A DNA stretch of 64,000 nt from Candidatus Streptomyces philanthi (GCA_018114805.1 CP073042.1:4030001-4094000); one strand, 5' to 3'; shown: positions 1 through 10,665, numbered from the stretch's first letter. The notes: generated by a model not told the origin, from the letters alone. Translations and numbers: made by a program.

Positions 1-3000
1 GACGTGCCCGTCCCCCTGGCCTACACCGAACTCGGTGTCGTCGGTATAGCCGGTGACCGGGCGCGGGCGTTGCGCGGCGCGGTGGCTCGCCGTCCAGGCC
101 ACGTCCCTGCACAGCCCGCGCGACCTGTCCCTCGTCGTGCTCTGCGACAGCCCGACCGCGGGGGCGGACTGGAGCTGGGCGCACTGGCTCCCGCACACCG
201 CGCCGCAACAGGGACAGGACTGCGTCGCCCTGCTCGGCTCGGACTCGGAGACGGTGGCCCGCCGTGTGGGTGAGCTGCTCAACGAACTGGAGCGACGCAA
301 GGCCGCCAGCCAGCACCACAGCGCCACCGGCGCCCTGCGCCCTGACCCGTACGTACTGGTCGTCCTTGATGGCGCCCGCCTGTTGCGCCGGATGCCCGGC
401 GTGCCTCAGCTCCTCCAGGAGGGGCCGCGCCACGGGATCTTCGCGCTGTGTCTCGACGCCGACGAGCGGCTGCTTCCCGAGGAGTGCAGCACGGCGCTGT
501 CCTGGACCCCGGAGTCCGCCACCCGGGCCTACCTGCGTGGGTCGGGGCTTGAGTCGCTCGGCCCGGTGCTCGTCGACCAGGTGACGCTGGAGTGGTGCGA
601 ACTGATGGCCCGCTCCCTCGCCCCCGTCTGTGACGTGAGCCGTGACGACGCCGACAGTTCGTTGCCCACCGCCGCCCGGTTGCTCGCCTTGCTCGGCATG
701 CCCGACCCCACCGGCGCGGACATCGAACGCGTCTGGCGCTCCGGAGGCGCGACCACACAGGCGCCCATCGGCATCGCCGCTGACGGGCCCTTCGTGCTGG
801 ACATCCGTCGCGACGGGCCGCACGCACTGGTCGCCGGCACCACCGGCGCCGGAAAGTCCGAACTCCTCCAGACGATCATCGCCTCCCTCGCCGTGGCCAA
901 CCGGCCGGACGCCCTCAACTACGTCCTGATCGACTACAAGGGCGGCAGCGCGTTCATGGACTCCGCCCGGCTGCCGCACACCGTCGGCATGGTCAGCGAC
1001 CTCGACGCCCACCTCACCGAGCGTGCGATGGCGTCCCTGGCCGCCGAACTGCACCGACGCGAGGAGATCCTGTTCAACACGGGGACCAAGGACATCGAGG
1101 ACTACAACGACACCCGCAGGCTCCAGCCGGAACTGGAGCCGATGCCCCGGTTGGTCCTCGTGATCGACGAGTTCGCCTCGCTGGTCGCCGAACTTCCGGA
1201 CTTCATCGCGGGCCTGGTGGACATTGCCCGTCGAGGCCGCTCGCTCGGCGTGCACCTGGTCCTCGCCACCCAGCGGCCCGCCGGCGTGGTCAGCGCCGAC
1301 ATCCGTGCCAACACCAACCTGCGGATCGCGCTGCGCGTCACCGACGGCTCCGAGTCCTCGGACGTCATCGACGCTCCGGACGCGGGCGCCATATCCAAGT
1401 CCACACCAGGCCGCGCCTACGTGCGGTCCGGGGCTCAGTCGCTGGTCGGCGTGCAGTCCGCACGCATCGGCGGTCGGCGTCCCAGCACGGGCCAGGTCGG
1501 CCCCAAGGCCACGCTGCACGCACTCGCGTGGACAGCGTACGGACGCCCGGCGCCGAAACCCGTGGACGCGGACGACGACGGCACCATGGTCACTGACCTC
1601 GCCGTGCTGGTCGATGCCGTACGGGCCGGGGCCGAATCCATGGGCTTCGCGCCCCCGCGAAGCCCATGGTTGCCGCCGCTGCCCGACCTCGTCAGCTTGG
1701 ACGAGCTGCCCGCCACCGCCACGGGGCAGGCCGGTGCCGACGTCAGCCCCGCTCCCTTCGGCCTCACCGACCTGCCGGCAGCCCAGGCCCGGGCGGCGTT
1801 CGCGCTGGACCTGGTAGACGGCGAGCACACGCTGCTGGTGGGCGGCCCCCGCTCCGGCCGCTCCACCGCGTTGCGTACCCTCGCCGGGTCACTGGCCCGT
1901 AGCACCTCACCGGCAGACGTGCACGTCTACGCGGTGGACTGTGGCTCCAACGCCCTCCTCCCACTGGTGGGGCTGCCCCACGTGGGTGCCGTCGTTACCC
2001 GCGACCAACCAGACCGGGTGCGCTGCCTGATCGACCGCCTGCTGGCCGAGATCTCCAGGCGTCAGCAGATGCTCGCCCTGCAGGGCGCCTCCAGCGCGGC
2101 AGACCAGCGGGCCCTAGCCGAACCCGCGGAGCGGCTGCCCTGGATGGTCCTCCTGCTCGACGCGTGGGAGGGATTCGTCTCGACGTTCGAAAGCTACAAC
2201 TACGGGCAGCTCATCGAAGCCATGCAGCGCATCTTCCGCGAGTGCGCCGCCGTCGGCCTTCGGGTCGTCATGACCGCCGACCGCAGTGGCCTGACCGGCC
2301 AGGTGGCATCGGTGTTCGGAGAGCGCCTCGTGCTCCGCCTCGCCGACCCGAGCGACTACTCCATCGCCGGGTTCCGCGCCAAGGACGTCCCCAAGCACAT
2401 GCCGTCGGGACGCGCCCTGCGACTCGCCGACAACGGTGTGGAGGAGACGCAGTTGGGACTGCTCGATCCGGACCCGTCCGGACAGGCACAGGTCGCGGCG
2501 CTGCGCCGGATCGGCGTCGAGGCCACCGCGCGCCAGCCCCGCCTCCCCAGATCGCTGCGGCCGATGCGGGTCGATGCCCTCCCCACCCTTATCACCGCGC
2601 GCGAGGCGTTCGCGCTCGACCCCGAGTTCGCCGCGCCCTCGCCGTTGTGGACGTTGCTGGGTGTGGGGGGCGACGAGCTGCAGCCAGTCGGCGTCGACCT
2701 GCGCGAGACGGGCCCCGGCATCGTCATCGCCGGGCCACCGAAGTCGGGCCGCTCGGCCATGCTTCTCGGAGCGGCCCGCTCTCTCCTGCACCAGGGCACC
2801 CCCGTCATCCTGATCACGCCCCGTCGTACGCCGCTACGCGAACTGGAAGGCCGCCCCGGTGTGCTGGGCCTGCTCGGTTCGGATGCCAAGGCCGAGGACC
2901 TGGAGGAGCTCACTGGCAGGGCCAACGGCCCCTATGTCGTGCTGATCGACGACGCTGAGCTGTTGTACGACGAGCCCTTGGACGACGCGCTGGAGGCGGT

Positions 3001-3256
3001 CCTCCGTAGCGGAATGGACGATGACCACGGGCTGGTCGCGGCGGGCACGACTGACACGTTGTCATCGCAGTACCGCGGCTTCGTGACCGAGGCCCGGAAG
3101 ACGCGCAACGGCGTCCTGCTGACGCCGCAGAGTTCCTCCGACGGCGAATTGTTCAATATTCGGCTGCCGGCCAATAGCAACACCGGCGCCCCCGGCAGCG
3201 GCCTGCTGATACGAGGCGGCGGAATGATGCCCATACAGGGAGTTGTGGACGAGTAA
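1..3256 (+). CDS. eccC: Type VII secretion FtsK/SpoIIIE ATPase (EccC-like), 5' end missing
   Basis: Motor ATPase of an ESX/type VII secretion system, which drives WXG100 substrates across the membrane. Three P-loop ATPase domains are visible in tandem. The first has Walker A GTTGAGKS (nt 836-859) and Walker B LVLVIDEFA (near 1150). The second has GGPRSGRS (1840-1863) and LLLDAWEGF. The third has GPPKSGRS (2728-2755) and VVLIDDAEL. Only the first domain keeps a canonical GKS, as is usual for EccC, where domains 2 and 3 are regulatory. The N-terminal membrane part lies before the window. The first ~27 codons read in frame 1 (LGVVGIAGDRARAL) and the rest in frame 2, so one base is inserted near 75-90. 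Two WXG100-like genes follow at once, which supports the assignment. Confidence 0.9.
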
Positions 3257-3306
3257 CCGCTCGTCGCCACGGGAGCCGAATACGCCGCGATTACGGGGAC
3301 ATGCGA

Positions 3307-3339
3307 CCGGGGCGTCCACCTGTGAGGTGAACGCCCCGG
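3307..3339. terminator. Bidirectional hairpin terminator
   Basis: Inverted repeat with a 9-bp perfect outer stem (CCGGGGCGT / ACGCCCCGG), one C-A mismatch, then CACCT / AGGTG around a GTG loop. It lies between the convergent EccC-like gene (ends 3256) and the minus-strand WXG100 gene (ends 3375), where a two-way terminator is expected. Confidence 0.75.
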
Positions 3340-3374
3340 ACACTTTGGCATCGCGCTGCCCAGCAGCGCGCAGC

Positions 3375-3647
3375 TCAGGTGGCGCGCTCGATGTTGTCGT
3401 GGCTCGTCTTGGCCGACTTGCTGGCGCTGTGCAGCGTTTCCACGAACTTGTCGAACGTCGGCTTCACGTTGGACCACTCGCCACGGAAGCTGTTCGCCTT
3501 CGGGCCCTTCCAGTAGCTCTCGCTACCGGTCGTCTTGGTGTTCAGCGCCTTGACGAGGGCGGCGAGTTCGCCCGCTTTCTTGTCGAAGTCCTCGTAGAGC
3601 GACTTGAGCTTCTCAAGACTTGCACCGCGGTCCATGTCACCGGACAT
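3375..3647 (-). CDS. WXG100 family type VII secretion target
   Basis: A 90-residue helical protein with a central YWKGPKANSF segment carrying the W-x-G turn that defines ESAT-6/CFP-10-type substrates. Two predicted helices flank the turn. The ATG at 3647 is chosen because GGGGAGGAT lies just upstream on the minus strand (3651-3660) and the length fits the ~100-residue family. No clear C-terminal YxxxD/E export signal is visible, so it may be exported as a partner of another WXG protein. It is divergent from the second WXG-like gene at 3849, and the pair may form a heterodimer (inference). Confidence 0.88.
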   Translation of the reverse strand: MSGDMDRGASLEKLKSLYEDFDKKAGELAALVKALNTKTTGSESYWKGPKANSFRGEWSNVKPTFDKFVETLHSASKSAKTSHDNIERAT

Positions 3648-3848
3648 AGTGATCCTCCCCGTATGACAGCGGCAGACGGATGTTCCGTCCGCACGCCTGG
3701 ACGCTATCGCACCACTTGACCTCGGTGTAACCGGCATCGTCCCTTGTAACGGACCTGATGCAATGCCCACTCAGAGCTATGTGGCCCTGATCCGCGCAAC
3801 ACGGTGTGAGGATATGCTGAAGAGGTCGTGTGATAGGGGGAGAGCAGC

Positions 3849-4112
3849 ATGGCCGACCCGGAAATCGAGAACCTGACCAAGCGGGCAACACAACTCCGGT
3901 CGCTGGCCGACCACATTGATTCACTGGTCAAGAGGCCCAAGACGCACAGCACCGACCAGATGAAGAAGTGGGCGGGCCCCAATGCCGACAAGGTGCGCGG
4001 CTACCTGAAGACGTGGCACACGAAATGCGGGACAGTTGCCACCAAATTGCGCGAAATGGCGACTGAATGCGACAAGAGCGCTGAAGAAGCAAGGAAGCCC
4101 AAGGATAAGTGA
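3849..4112 (+). CDS. WXG100-like ESX protein
   Basis: An 87-residue, Lys-rich helical protein with WAGPNADKVRGYLKTW near the middle, a W-x-G motif as in ESX substrates. AGGGGGAGAG lies just before the ATG. It contains a single Cys in the second helix and another near the C-terminus, which is uncommon in WXG100 proteins. It lies between the divergent WXG100 gene and an EspG-like gene, the classical ESX arrangement of substrate plus chaperone. Function in secretion is inferred from motif and context only. Confidence 0.75.
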   Translation: MADPEIENLTKRATQLRSLADHIDSLVKRPKTHSTDQMKKWAGPNADKVRGYLKTWHTKCGTVATKLREMATECDKSAEEARKPKDK

Positions 4113-4152
4113 GTCGGCCAGCTTGCCGAGTTCACGGGGAGAAGTGAGAGAA

Positions 4153-4981
4153 ATGCCTTCCTACGACAGCTCCAGGGCACGCTTCCGGCTGGCGGACCGA
4201 CACATGGCCCTCTTCGCGCACCTCGTCGATGGCGAGACACTGGTCGAGGAGCTGTGGGACTCCCTGACCGAGCTGCAGAGCATCGGTCTTGTGGGGGAGG
4301 AGGGCGAACTCGCCCCGGTGCTGGCGCCCTTGCTCACCGCGATGGCCAACCCCATGGTGCTCATCACCGCGGAGGTCACCGGTGAACACGGCACGCTGAA
4401 CCACGCCCTCATCGTGGGCCAGGACGACGTCTTCGTGCACGACGGCTGGCCCGGCGAAGAGGAGTCCGAGTGCGTGCCCATCGACGGCACCACGATCGTC
4501 TGGGAACTCGCCCGCATGGTGAACCTCATGCGTGGCGAAGCGGAGGACTTCGAGGTCGCCAGCGTGGAGACCACCATGGGCGCGCTTGACGCGGCGTTCA
4601 GCGCGCTGTAGGAAGCCGAGGGGGACGAGGCCAAGGCCGGCGAGCTGACGCGCGACGCCCTGACGACGGTCGGGGGACTGCCGGCGGCCGAGTCCGAAGC
4701 GCTGAGTGGACTCATCCTCAGCGTGAACTCCATGTGGCGCATCACCTCCGTATGGGACGGCGGGCACGAAGGAGAGCGTTCAGCGATGGTGCGCGCACTC
4801 GCCGTGTGGGACTGCGGCCCCCGCGGTTACTGGGTGCGCGAGAAGCCCGAGGAGCTCATTCTGGAGGGCCAGGTGGGACCGGACAGCGCGCTGAAGCTCG
4901 TGCGGGGTGTCGCCTGGCCGGGTGTGGGAACGCATCACCGACCTCCTGCCCGACAAACACGAGCTGGCCGCGGCGCCGTAA
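4153..4981 (+). pseudogene. EspG-like ESX-associated protein, interrupted
   Basis: A reading frame of about 275 codons. The first 152 residues start at the ATG at 4153 (GTGAGAGA upstream) and contain beta-rich text such as NPMVLITAEVTGEHGTLNH and NHALIVGQDDVFVHDGW, reminiscent of ESX secretion-associated EspG chaperones. A TAG at 4609-4611 interrupts the frame. The same frame then continues with convincing coding sequence (LTTVGGLPAAE, ITSVWDGGHEGERSAMV) until a frameshift near 4920, after which VWERITDLLPDKHEL runs to a TAA at 4979. The EspG label rests on size, context and overall character rather than a diagnostic motif. The gene would be non-functional if the sequence is correct. Confidence 0.5.
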
Positions 4982-5191
4982 CGGCGGGCTACGGCCTCTC
5001 CCCGGCGACCCAAGGCCGGGAGTCTCGCCTGCTCGCCGGCCGCCACCGACGGACGCGACTCCGCTGGTCAGCGACGCCGCGTCGACCACCTGCCGGATGG
5101 GTTCGCACCCGGAGCGTCGCGGTGGGGCCGGCGCGGCCCGAGCCGAGGCGGGCCCTACCTGCTACGGGTGGGGCCCGCAACGACCGGTGCG

Positions 5192-6611
5192 TCAGAACCA
5201 GTTCTTCGGATTGAGTTTCTTCGCGACTCTCTTCCCCTTGTTGACGGCGGTCGAGCCGAGTTCCTTGGCCTTGTTGCCGGTCCACGCCACTGCCTTGGTC
5301 GCCCCGCTCTTGATGTCGTCCCAGTGCTCGACGACCTTCGCGCCGACGTAGATTCCGCCGAAGACGACTGCTGCTCCGATCGTGTACGGGTTGGGTATCA
5401 CCATGGACGCCGTCAACGAGGCGTTGAACCCGACTTCGGCGACATCCGCGACGTACCCGGCACCGTTTCTCTGGAACGCCTTGACCGGATTTCCCTACGA
5501 GATCACGTTCGCCGCGCTGAAGCCCGTGGAGGCGACCCCGCCGACCAGGCCGAGGCCGCGGAGCGCGCCCGACACCTTCCCGGCCCCTGCCAGCCCCTTG
5601 AGCAGGGCCGTGCCGCGCGACCAGCCAACGGCCCGACCCCGGGGGTGGCGATGTTCTTCGTGACCTTGTACAGGCTCGCGTTGGCGGCCCGCGCGACGGG
5701 CTGCCCAGAATGCGTGAGCCCGTCCAACCGGGCCGCCAACGTGTCGGAACCGACGATGGCGTTGATGGCCTTGTTAGCGGTGAGTCCGCGCCATATCGGC
5801 GACCTCATGAACGGCAACCGCCGCGCCGCGTCGAAAGCCTGACCCGTGCGGTCAGCGATCATTCCGGATGTTCCCGGAACACGGTTCGCGAACTGTGTCA
5901 GCTTGCTCGGCAGCCAACTTCCCGGTGCGTTGAGCGAACGCATCGGGAGTTTCACGCGGATCAAGCTGCCGCCCCACTGCTGGATGCGGGCGTTGCCGCT
6001 GCCACGCATCGCCACGCCAATGCGGGTCTTCCAGGTCCGCAACGGCCCCTTGGCCAAGGAGTTGCCTACCAACACCTTGGTGAGGGCGGCCGACTCACGG
6101 CCGCGGTGCCATTCACCGACTTCCAGTCGCCGTACAGGCCGATCATGGTCTGGATCGTGGCCTCGTGCGGCGCGAGTCCGGGAATCTTGCCCACGGTGTG
6201 CGCCTTGATACGGTCCAGCCAGTCAGTCAGCGACTCGTTGGATTGTCGCTCGAAAACCTTGGCCTGGGGCTCCTCACTGGACGCCACGGAGTTGGCGAGC
6301 AGCAGGACATCGGGGGTGAGGCCCTCGCCCTTGTACTTCTTGAGGTCCTCGTCAGTGAAGCCGGCCCACCGCAGGCCGGCCTCGGGATCGCCGTCTTCCA
6401 AGCGGGCGATCGCAGCCCGCTTGCGGAGATCCGTCCCCGAATCGTTGACCCACGCCGTCATGGGCTTGAGAGCGGTCAGCCTGTCGGTCACTCCCAGTGT
6501 GGAAGCTCGGGTGAAGGCCTCGCGGAGTCGATCACCGACGCCGCCTTTGCCGTCGATGAGCTTGGCCAGTTGTTCCAGATCTCCCGGATTAACATTGCGC
6601 ACGCTGCGCAC
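5192..6611 (-). pseudogene. Type VII locus protein with C-terminal LNPKNWF, broken
   Basis: About 470 codons on the minus strand split over three frames. A GTG start at 6611 has GTGGAGG upstream. The first part (to ~6090) is charged and helical (LRWAGFTDEDLKKY, DWLDRIKAHTVGKIPG). A frameshift near 6085 leads to a second part (RIGVAMRGSGNARIQQW to ATPGVG). Another frameshift near 5640 is followed by an in-frame TAG at 5495-5497. The last 100 codons hold a small hydrophobic segment (YTIGAAVVFGGIYVGAKVV) and end in a basic helix with KKLNPKNWF. No known family was recognised. Its position beside ESX genes and the shared C-terminus with the fragment at 7969-8310 suggest a type VII-associated or secreted protein. 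Confidence 0.5.
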
Positions 6612-6708
6612 CCCCGTGTTCGTTCCTCCACGTGCTCTAGGAGTCAGTGACTGCCCTCGGCGTCGGGAAAATCCCGGTTTCGCTGAAGTCGCCGGATCGG
6701 CGGCAGCG

Positions 6709-7492
6709 CTATCGGTCGCCCAGCAGGGCGAACGCGAACGCCAGCCGACGGTCGACCCAGCCGGCCTTGATGGTCACCCACTTGCTGCCCTGTGAAACCA
6801 TGACCACGTTTCCCTCGGCCCGCCATTCGAGCGTCCGCTCACGGGAATCGTGGTGGTCGCTTTCCTCTGCGCCCAAGGACGTCACGGCCGATTTGAGAGC
6901 GCCGAAGACGACCTTGCTGACACCGTTCTCCACGATGTCCTTGGTGTCACCGCTGGCCCACTGGTTACGACCGATGATCTCGGGTTGGCCGACCTGTTCG
7001 ATGCGCCAGGTGTGTTTGAACATGCGCTTTGACGGAGGAATGCGGGTGATGGAACCGATAAGCCCACCGTGGGCGTCCCGGACCTGGTGCTGACGTTCTC
7101 CGTCCGATTCCCCGACGTCGTTCAGGGAGCAGAGCAGCCGCTCGGCCGCCTCGTCCTCGTACAGACAGGGGCCTGTGACGCCGGGCGGAGTGGACGCCGA
7201 AGGCGGTGCGCAGTAGGCACACGGTGCGTACACCCGCTAGTTCTTCCCGCCGGAGGGCACGCGGATGGCGCGTGGGCCACGCACCGCACGCTTACGGTGC
7301 GGCGTAATGGGACGTTCCACCCCGCCAATGGTGAATTCGTCGACATTCGCCCAGTCGACGGCGGGCAACGCGGGTTCCTGCCCGGCTGCGCCCTTGCCGT
7401 ACGCCACCGCGATCTCCTTCTGTTCTCGCACCCCACACTTCGTTCCGCGCAACCATTCCGATCGCGTAACTGGATGTGTAGGTCACGCTCAT
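6709..7492 (-). pseudogene. Hypothetical protein of the type VII locus, interrupted
   Basis: A frame of about 260 codons. The likely ATG at 7492 begins MSVTYTSSYAIGMVARNEVW. A frameshift near 7420 moves to the frame carrying KEIAVAYGKGAAGQ and VERPITPHR. A TAG at 7237-7239 then follows RVPSGGKN, and the same frame continues with RVYAPCAYCAPP and the intact 174-residue tail. The tail has beta-strand text (GSITRIPPSKRMFKHTWRIE, EWRAEGNVVMVSQG) and weakly resembles scramblase/LURP-one barrels, a low-confidence impression. It sits downstream of a possible short upstream gene on the same strand. No function is claimed. Confidence 0.4.
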
Positions 7493-7566
7493 GACCAGCA
7501 TGCTGTCACAGGCTCACGGACAGAGGACCGTCGAGCCGAGGCTTGTGCCCATCTGGTGACGCGGAA

Positions 7567-7968
7567 CTACAGCAGGTCACACGCCCGTTGACGTCGGTGA
7601 CGACCGGCCTGGCAGCAGCCGACGTGCACCCGGCGAAAGTCGCCCGAAGCGGAAACGGAACCGCGCCTCGACGGACGCGCCCTTGTGGCCGCACGCTGCC
7701 CCTTTGCCGCGAAGTGAGCGCGCGGGCCACTTCTCCGCGGTGATTCATGTCTGGTCGCGCTCGTCCCGTCACACGACTCCGCCGTCGGGGCGACGCTGCA
7801 ACCGTCTCCGTAAAGGCGCGCTTGACCGGTCTTCTCCTTGCGGGACTTGGTCAGCTCATGGTGCACAGTGACAATCCCGTAGTCGCCGATCTGCCATGTC
7901 CAACCGTCGCGGTCCGGGTGCGCGAACGGCGCAAGCTCGAAAGAATACGACGTCACGTTCAACCTCAC
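7567..7968 (-). CDS. Hypothetical short protein, 3' part doubtful
   Basis: From a GTG at 7968 the first ~65 residues look like genuine coding sequence (MRLNVTSYSFELAPF, WTWQIGDYGIVTVHHELTK). The remaining half is Arg/Ser-rich and resembles a shadow frame. An alternative frame at 7506-7772 contains FAGCTSAAARPVV, which could be a lipobox-like segment of a separate gene. The true 3' end was probably lost by a frameshift near 7780. It lies among damaged type VII locus genes. Family unknown. Confidence 0.3.
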   Translation of the reverse strand: MRLNVTSYSFELAPFAHPDRDGWTWQIGDYGIVTVHHELTKSRKEKTGQARLYGDGCSVAPTAESCDGTSATRHESPRRSGPRAHFAAKGQRAATRARPSRRGSVSASGDFRRVHVGCCQAGRHRRQRACDLL

Positions 7969-8310
7969 TCATGGCTGGTCAGTGCGAGTAGGGGGCGCCA
8001 GGAGATGTTGCCCTGCTCGGAACCACTTCTTCGGATTGAGCTTCTTGCCGATGCTCTTGGCCTTGTTGACGAGACGGGAGCCGTGGCCCCCCACCTTGTT
8101 GCCGGTCCGCGTCCGCTGTTTCTGTTCGGGGGTCCCGCGAGGTCTGCCGCGCACAAACTCCCGGGCGTTGTCGGCGTGATATATAGATGCGCGGATTGAG
8201 CGCGCACTGTCTGGTAAGCCCGTTCGTCCGCGACGCGAGGCGTAGCCCCTACCCGCGAGTCGGGTCGAAGATGGCGGTGCCAGTCCGTGAGCGCGGTGGC
8301 AAGCGCGCAT
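7969..8310 (-). pseudogene. Fragment with C-terminal LNPKKWF motif
   Basis: Only the 3' part looks coding. It gives GNKVGGHGSRLVNKAKSIGK followed by KLNPKKWF, closely matching the tail GNKAKELGSTAVNKGKRVAK plus KLNPKNWF of the gene ending at 5192. The upstream residues (RGRPRGTPEQ and before) are low-complexity and give no convincing gene body. It is probably the surviving 3' end of a paralogous type VII locus gene whose body was lost. The frame continues about 16 residues past the WF, so the original stop is also gone or shifted. Confidence 0.4.
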
Positions 8311-8336
8311 GCGGTAGGACCAGCGAAGGGGGACCC

Positions 8337-8924
8337 GTGTGGGTACGGGATCGCATACGAGGCGTGGGTGAGGCGGTGACCTCGGCCGCGGCCAACGTCG
8401 GCCGGGAGGTCGTCAGTCGGGGGAGTGACGCGCGGCGGACCGGGGCGAACGCCTCCGGCGAGTGGGTGCTCGGGGTGCTCGGTGCGCTGCCGCCGCCGGC
8501 CGCGCCGGCCGAGCGGGAGTGGGAGTTCTCGCTAGGTACCCTCATCTGCCAGCACCCGCGCGTGCCCGCCATCACCGCCAAGGCGCTGCGCGCCCTGGAC
8601 AGTCTTGGCGCGCTGCGCTTCGGGCCGGAGTCCGTCGGCTTCGAGGGCGATGACATCCCGTGGAAGAAGGTCACGGGGCTGCGGCTGCACAACGCGTTCG
8701 ACGCCATGACCACCGAGGGCCTCGACGCGGAGGTGGACCGCATCCGCGAGGTGCTGCCGCCGCTGCCCGGGCGCAAGTGCGCGGTGACGAAGGTGGTCGA
8801 GGGCCTGGCGACCGTCGTGCTCGCGGCCTGTTGCCGCCCCGTGGGCGGTAGCCGGCTCGCGGCGCGGCGTCACCGGTTGATAGACTGCACTTCGCCGACG
8901 GTCACGTCAGTGGTGTACCCGTAG
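8337..8924 (+). CDS. Conserved hypothetical protein, 3' end probably lost
   Basis: Starts at the GTG at 8337, with AAGGGGGA at 8325-8332. The product (VWVRDRIRGVGEAVTSAAAN onward) has a basic amphipathic start, a Pro/Ala linker and a beta-rich part (LRALDSLGALRFGPESVGFE, DDIPWKKVTGLRLHNAF). That part looks like a PH-like or regulatory fold, though no family was identified. Up to VVEGLATVVLAACC (near 8830) codon use is good. The last ~30 residues look spurious and overlap the 3' end of the convergent gene by 55 bp. The original C-terminus may have been removed by a deletion near 8830-8870. Confidence 0.55.
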   Translation: MWVRDRIRGVGEAVTSAAANVGREVVSRGSDARRTGANASGEWVLGVLGALPPPAAPAEREWEFSLGTLICQHPRVPAITAKALRALDSLGALRFGPESVGFEGDDIPWKKVTGLRLHNAFDAMTTEGLDAEVDRIREVLPPLPGRKCAVTKVVEGLATVVLAACCRPVGGSRLAARRHRLIDCTSPTVTSVVYP

Positions 8925-9931
8925 GTGACGGTGGGCAGGGCGCCGCCGTCACCGTCGGAGCTGGTCCAGGAGATCTCCCAGGTGACGTTCGCCTTGAGCG
9001 GATGCGGGCCGGTCTGGTCGGTGGCCCGCAGGTAGGTCACGCCGCACGGCGGAGCCTGGTTCTTCCTGTCGTCGCTGTACGGGGTGCCGATGCTGCCGTC
9101 GGCGCCGATGCGGCATTCGCCCGAGGCGGGATCGACCTTCGCGTCCTGGGTGCCGGGCTCGATGGTCAGGGAGACCGGCTTGGCCGTGGTGGTGGCCGAG
9201 AGGCCGATGCTGGGTAGGTTGGCGGTCGCGGAGACGGGCTTGAACCTGGACTTGTCGAGCCAGATCCAGGTGTCCAGGTTGGCCGTCTGCTTGCCGGACG
9301 GGCTCATGGTGATGTCCGTGTCCGGCACGGGGGAGTTCGTCGTAGGCGTACTCGGCGAGGATCTTCGTCGAGATGGCGAGTGGCTCGTCCGGCGTGTCGC
9401 CCTCGTCGACCCAGAAGGGCAGTCGGTTACACGACTGCGCCTCTGGTTCGTCCTTGCGGTTTTCGTTTACGACCGCTACCCAGAATTGGCCCTTGCCCTG
9501 CTTCTTCATGTTGTAGTCGTCGTACTTGTGGGTCTGGAAGATGGTCTTGTAGACCTGAGCGAACGTGGGCCCGATGCCGAAGAAGCCGGGCATCTTCTCC
9601 AGGCCCTCGATCGTGCCCTTCAGCTCCTTGGGCGTGATCCTCGGCTCGTACCAGCAGCCCGGCGGCTTCCAGTTGGAGTTGCGCGGGGTCAGCGTTCCCT
9701 TTTTCCCTGCCCGTTGCTGCCGTTGACATTGACTTCCACGCCCGACGACTCGACGCCTACGGCGACCTTCTGGTTGGTGCCGGAGGGATTGACCTCGGCT
9801 CGTTGGGACCCAGGGTCGCGTCCGCCCCTGGTTTCATTCGCCTGGGCTACCGTGGGTGGCGTAACCGTCAATATCGCGACAGCGACGGTACCTGCGCCGC
9901 AAGTTATGATGTGATGCCTCAAGCCTGGCAC
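8870..9931 (-). pseudogene. Secreted protein of unknown function, frameshifted
   Basis: A ~350-codon gene in three frame segments. The GTG at 9931 overlaps the stop of the upstream lipoprotein gene, a coupled start. It opens with a signal peptide (HHIITCGAGTVAVAILTVTP, predicted cut near VAQA). Frameshifts occur near 9700 and 9340. The middle part contains KMPGFFGIGPTFAQVYKTIF and a polar region; the C-terminal part is Thr/Ser-rich beta sequence (SIGLSATTTAKPVSLTIEPG) with two Cys that could pair. The translational link to the lipoprotein suggests a shared envelope role. No named family was recognised. Confidence 0.55.
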
Positions 9932-10665
9932 TTCTCTCTCTCCTTTGTCCCCTTTGTTGAGATGGCCTTGGTCATCTGCCACACCCCCAGCTTGTTCTTG
10001 GTCAGCGTGTCGGTGTAGTAGCCGAAGTTGCCCGGCCCGGGCTCGTTCTTCTTGACCTTGCCTGTCTTCTTGTTGACGCTGCTCGAATTCGTCTGGTCCG
10101 AGCAGTAGTTGACGACTGCTGACCCGTCCTTGAGGAACGTGACCTTGCGGTTGTAGTAGCGCGTACTTCCCGTGAAGGTGACCCCGGCGTCGTAATAGGA
10201 CTTGATGTACTCAAGCGCGGACAGCAGGGCCATTTCCTTTACGTAGAACTTGAGAGCGGGCCGCTTTGTGCTGCCACTGGTGATGGCCTCGTCGATGGCG
10301 TTGAGCCCGCGCTCGCTGTCCGCCAGCACCGCGTCCTTCTTCGGATCGCCCGTCTTGCCGTCCTCGAAGACGTTCTTCACATCCGCCGGCAGCTTGACCT
10401 CCGGTCGGTCGATCCCGTCGTCCATGGGGGTTGAGCTTCGGCTGGCCGTGTCGGGCGCGGGTGCTGAGGAGCTCTCGGCGCCCTTGATCGTGTCCTTGCT
10501 GTCGGAGCCCGAGTTGGAGTCACCTCCGCATGCCGTCAGCGTCATCGAGGCGGCCACGAGCAGCACGATGCCTGCGCCGAAGCGTGTCTGAGTGTTTAAC
10601 GTACGTAACTCCCGTGGGTGTTCGATGAGAAACGCCACCGATAATGACATGGATGCGCGCGGCAA
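9919..10665 (-). CDS. Lipoprotein of unknown function
   Basis: Contains a lipoprotein signal (GAGIVLLVAASMTLTACGG, lipobox LTAC), then a Ser/Asp-rich spacer. The ~140-residue domain that follows (LKFYVKEMALLSALEYIKSY to KLGVWQMTKAISTKG) is reminiscent of secreted NTF2/SnoaL-like proteins with a final W-x-(M/V) strand. The start is uncertain: from the ATG at about 10650 the n-region would be unusually long and carry three TTA codons. A ribosome-binding-like GGGAG sits before a TTA where a TTG or GTG start would fit (near 10600). Its stop overlaps the next gene's GTG, so the two genes are coupled. Confidence 0.7.
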   Translation of the reverse strand: MPRASMSLSVAFLIEHPRELRTLNTQTRFGAGIVLLVAASMTLTACGGDSNSGSDSKDTIKGAESSSAPAPDTASRSSTPMDDGIDRPEVKLPADVKNVFEDGKTGDPKKDAVLADSERGLNAIDEAITSGSTKRPALKFYVKEMALLSALEYIKSYYDAGVTFTGSTRYYNRKVTFLKDGSAVVNYCSDQTNSSSVNKKTGKVKKNEPGPGNFGYYTDTLTKNKLGVWQMTKAISTKGTKEREKCQA

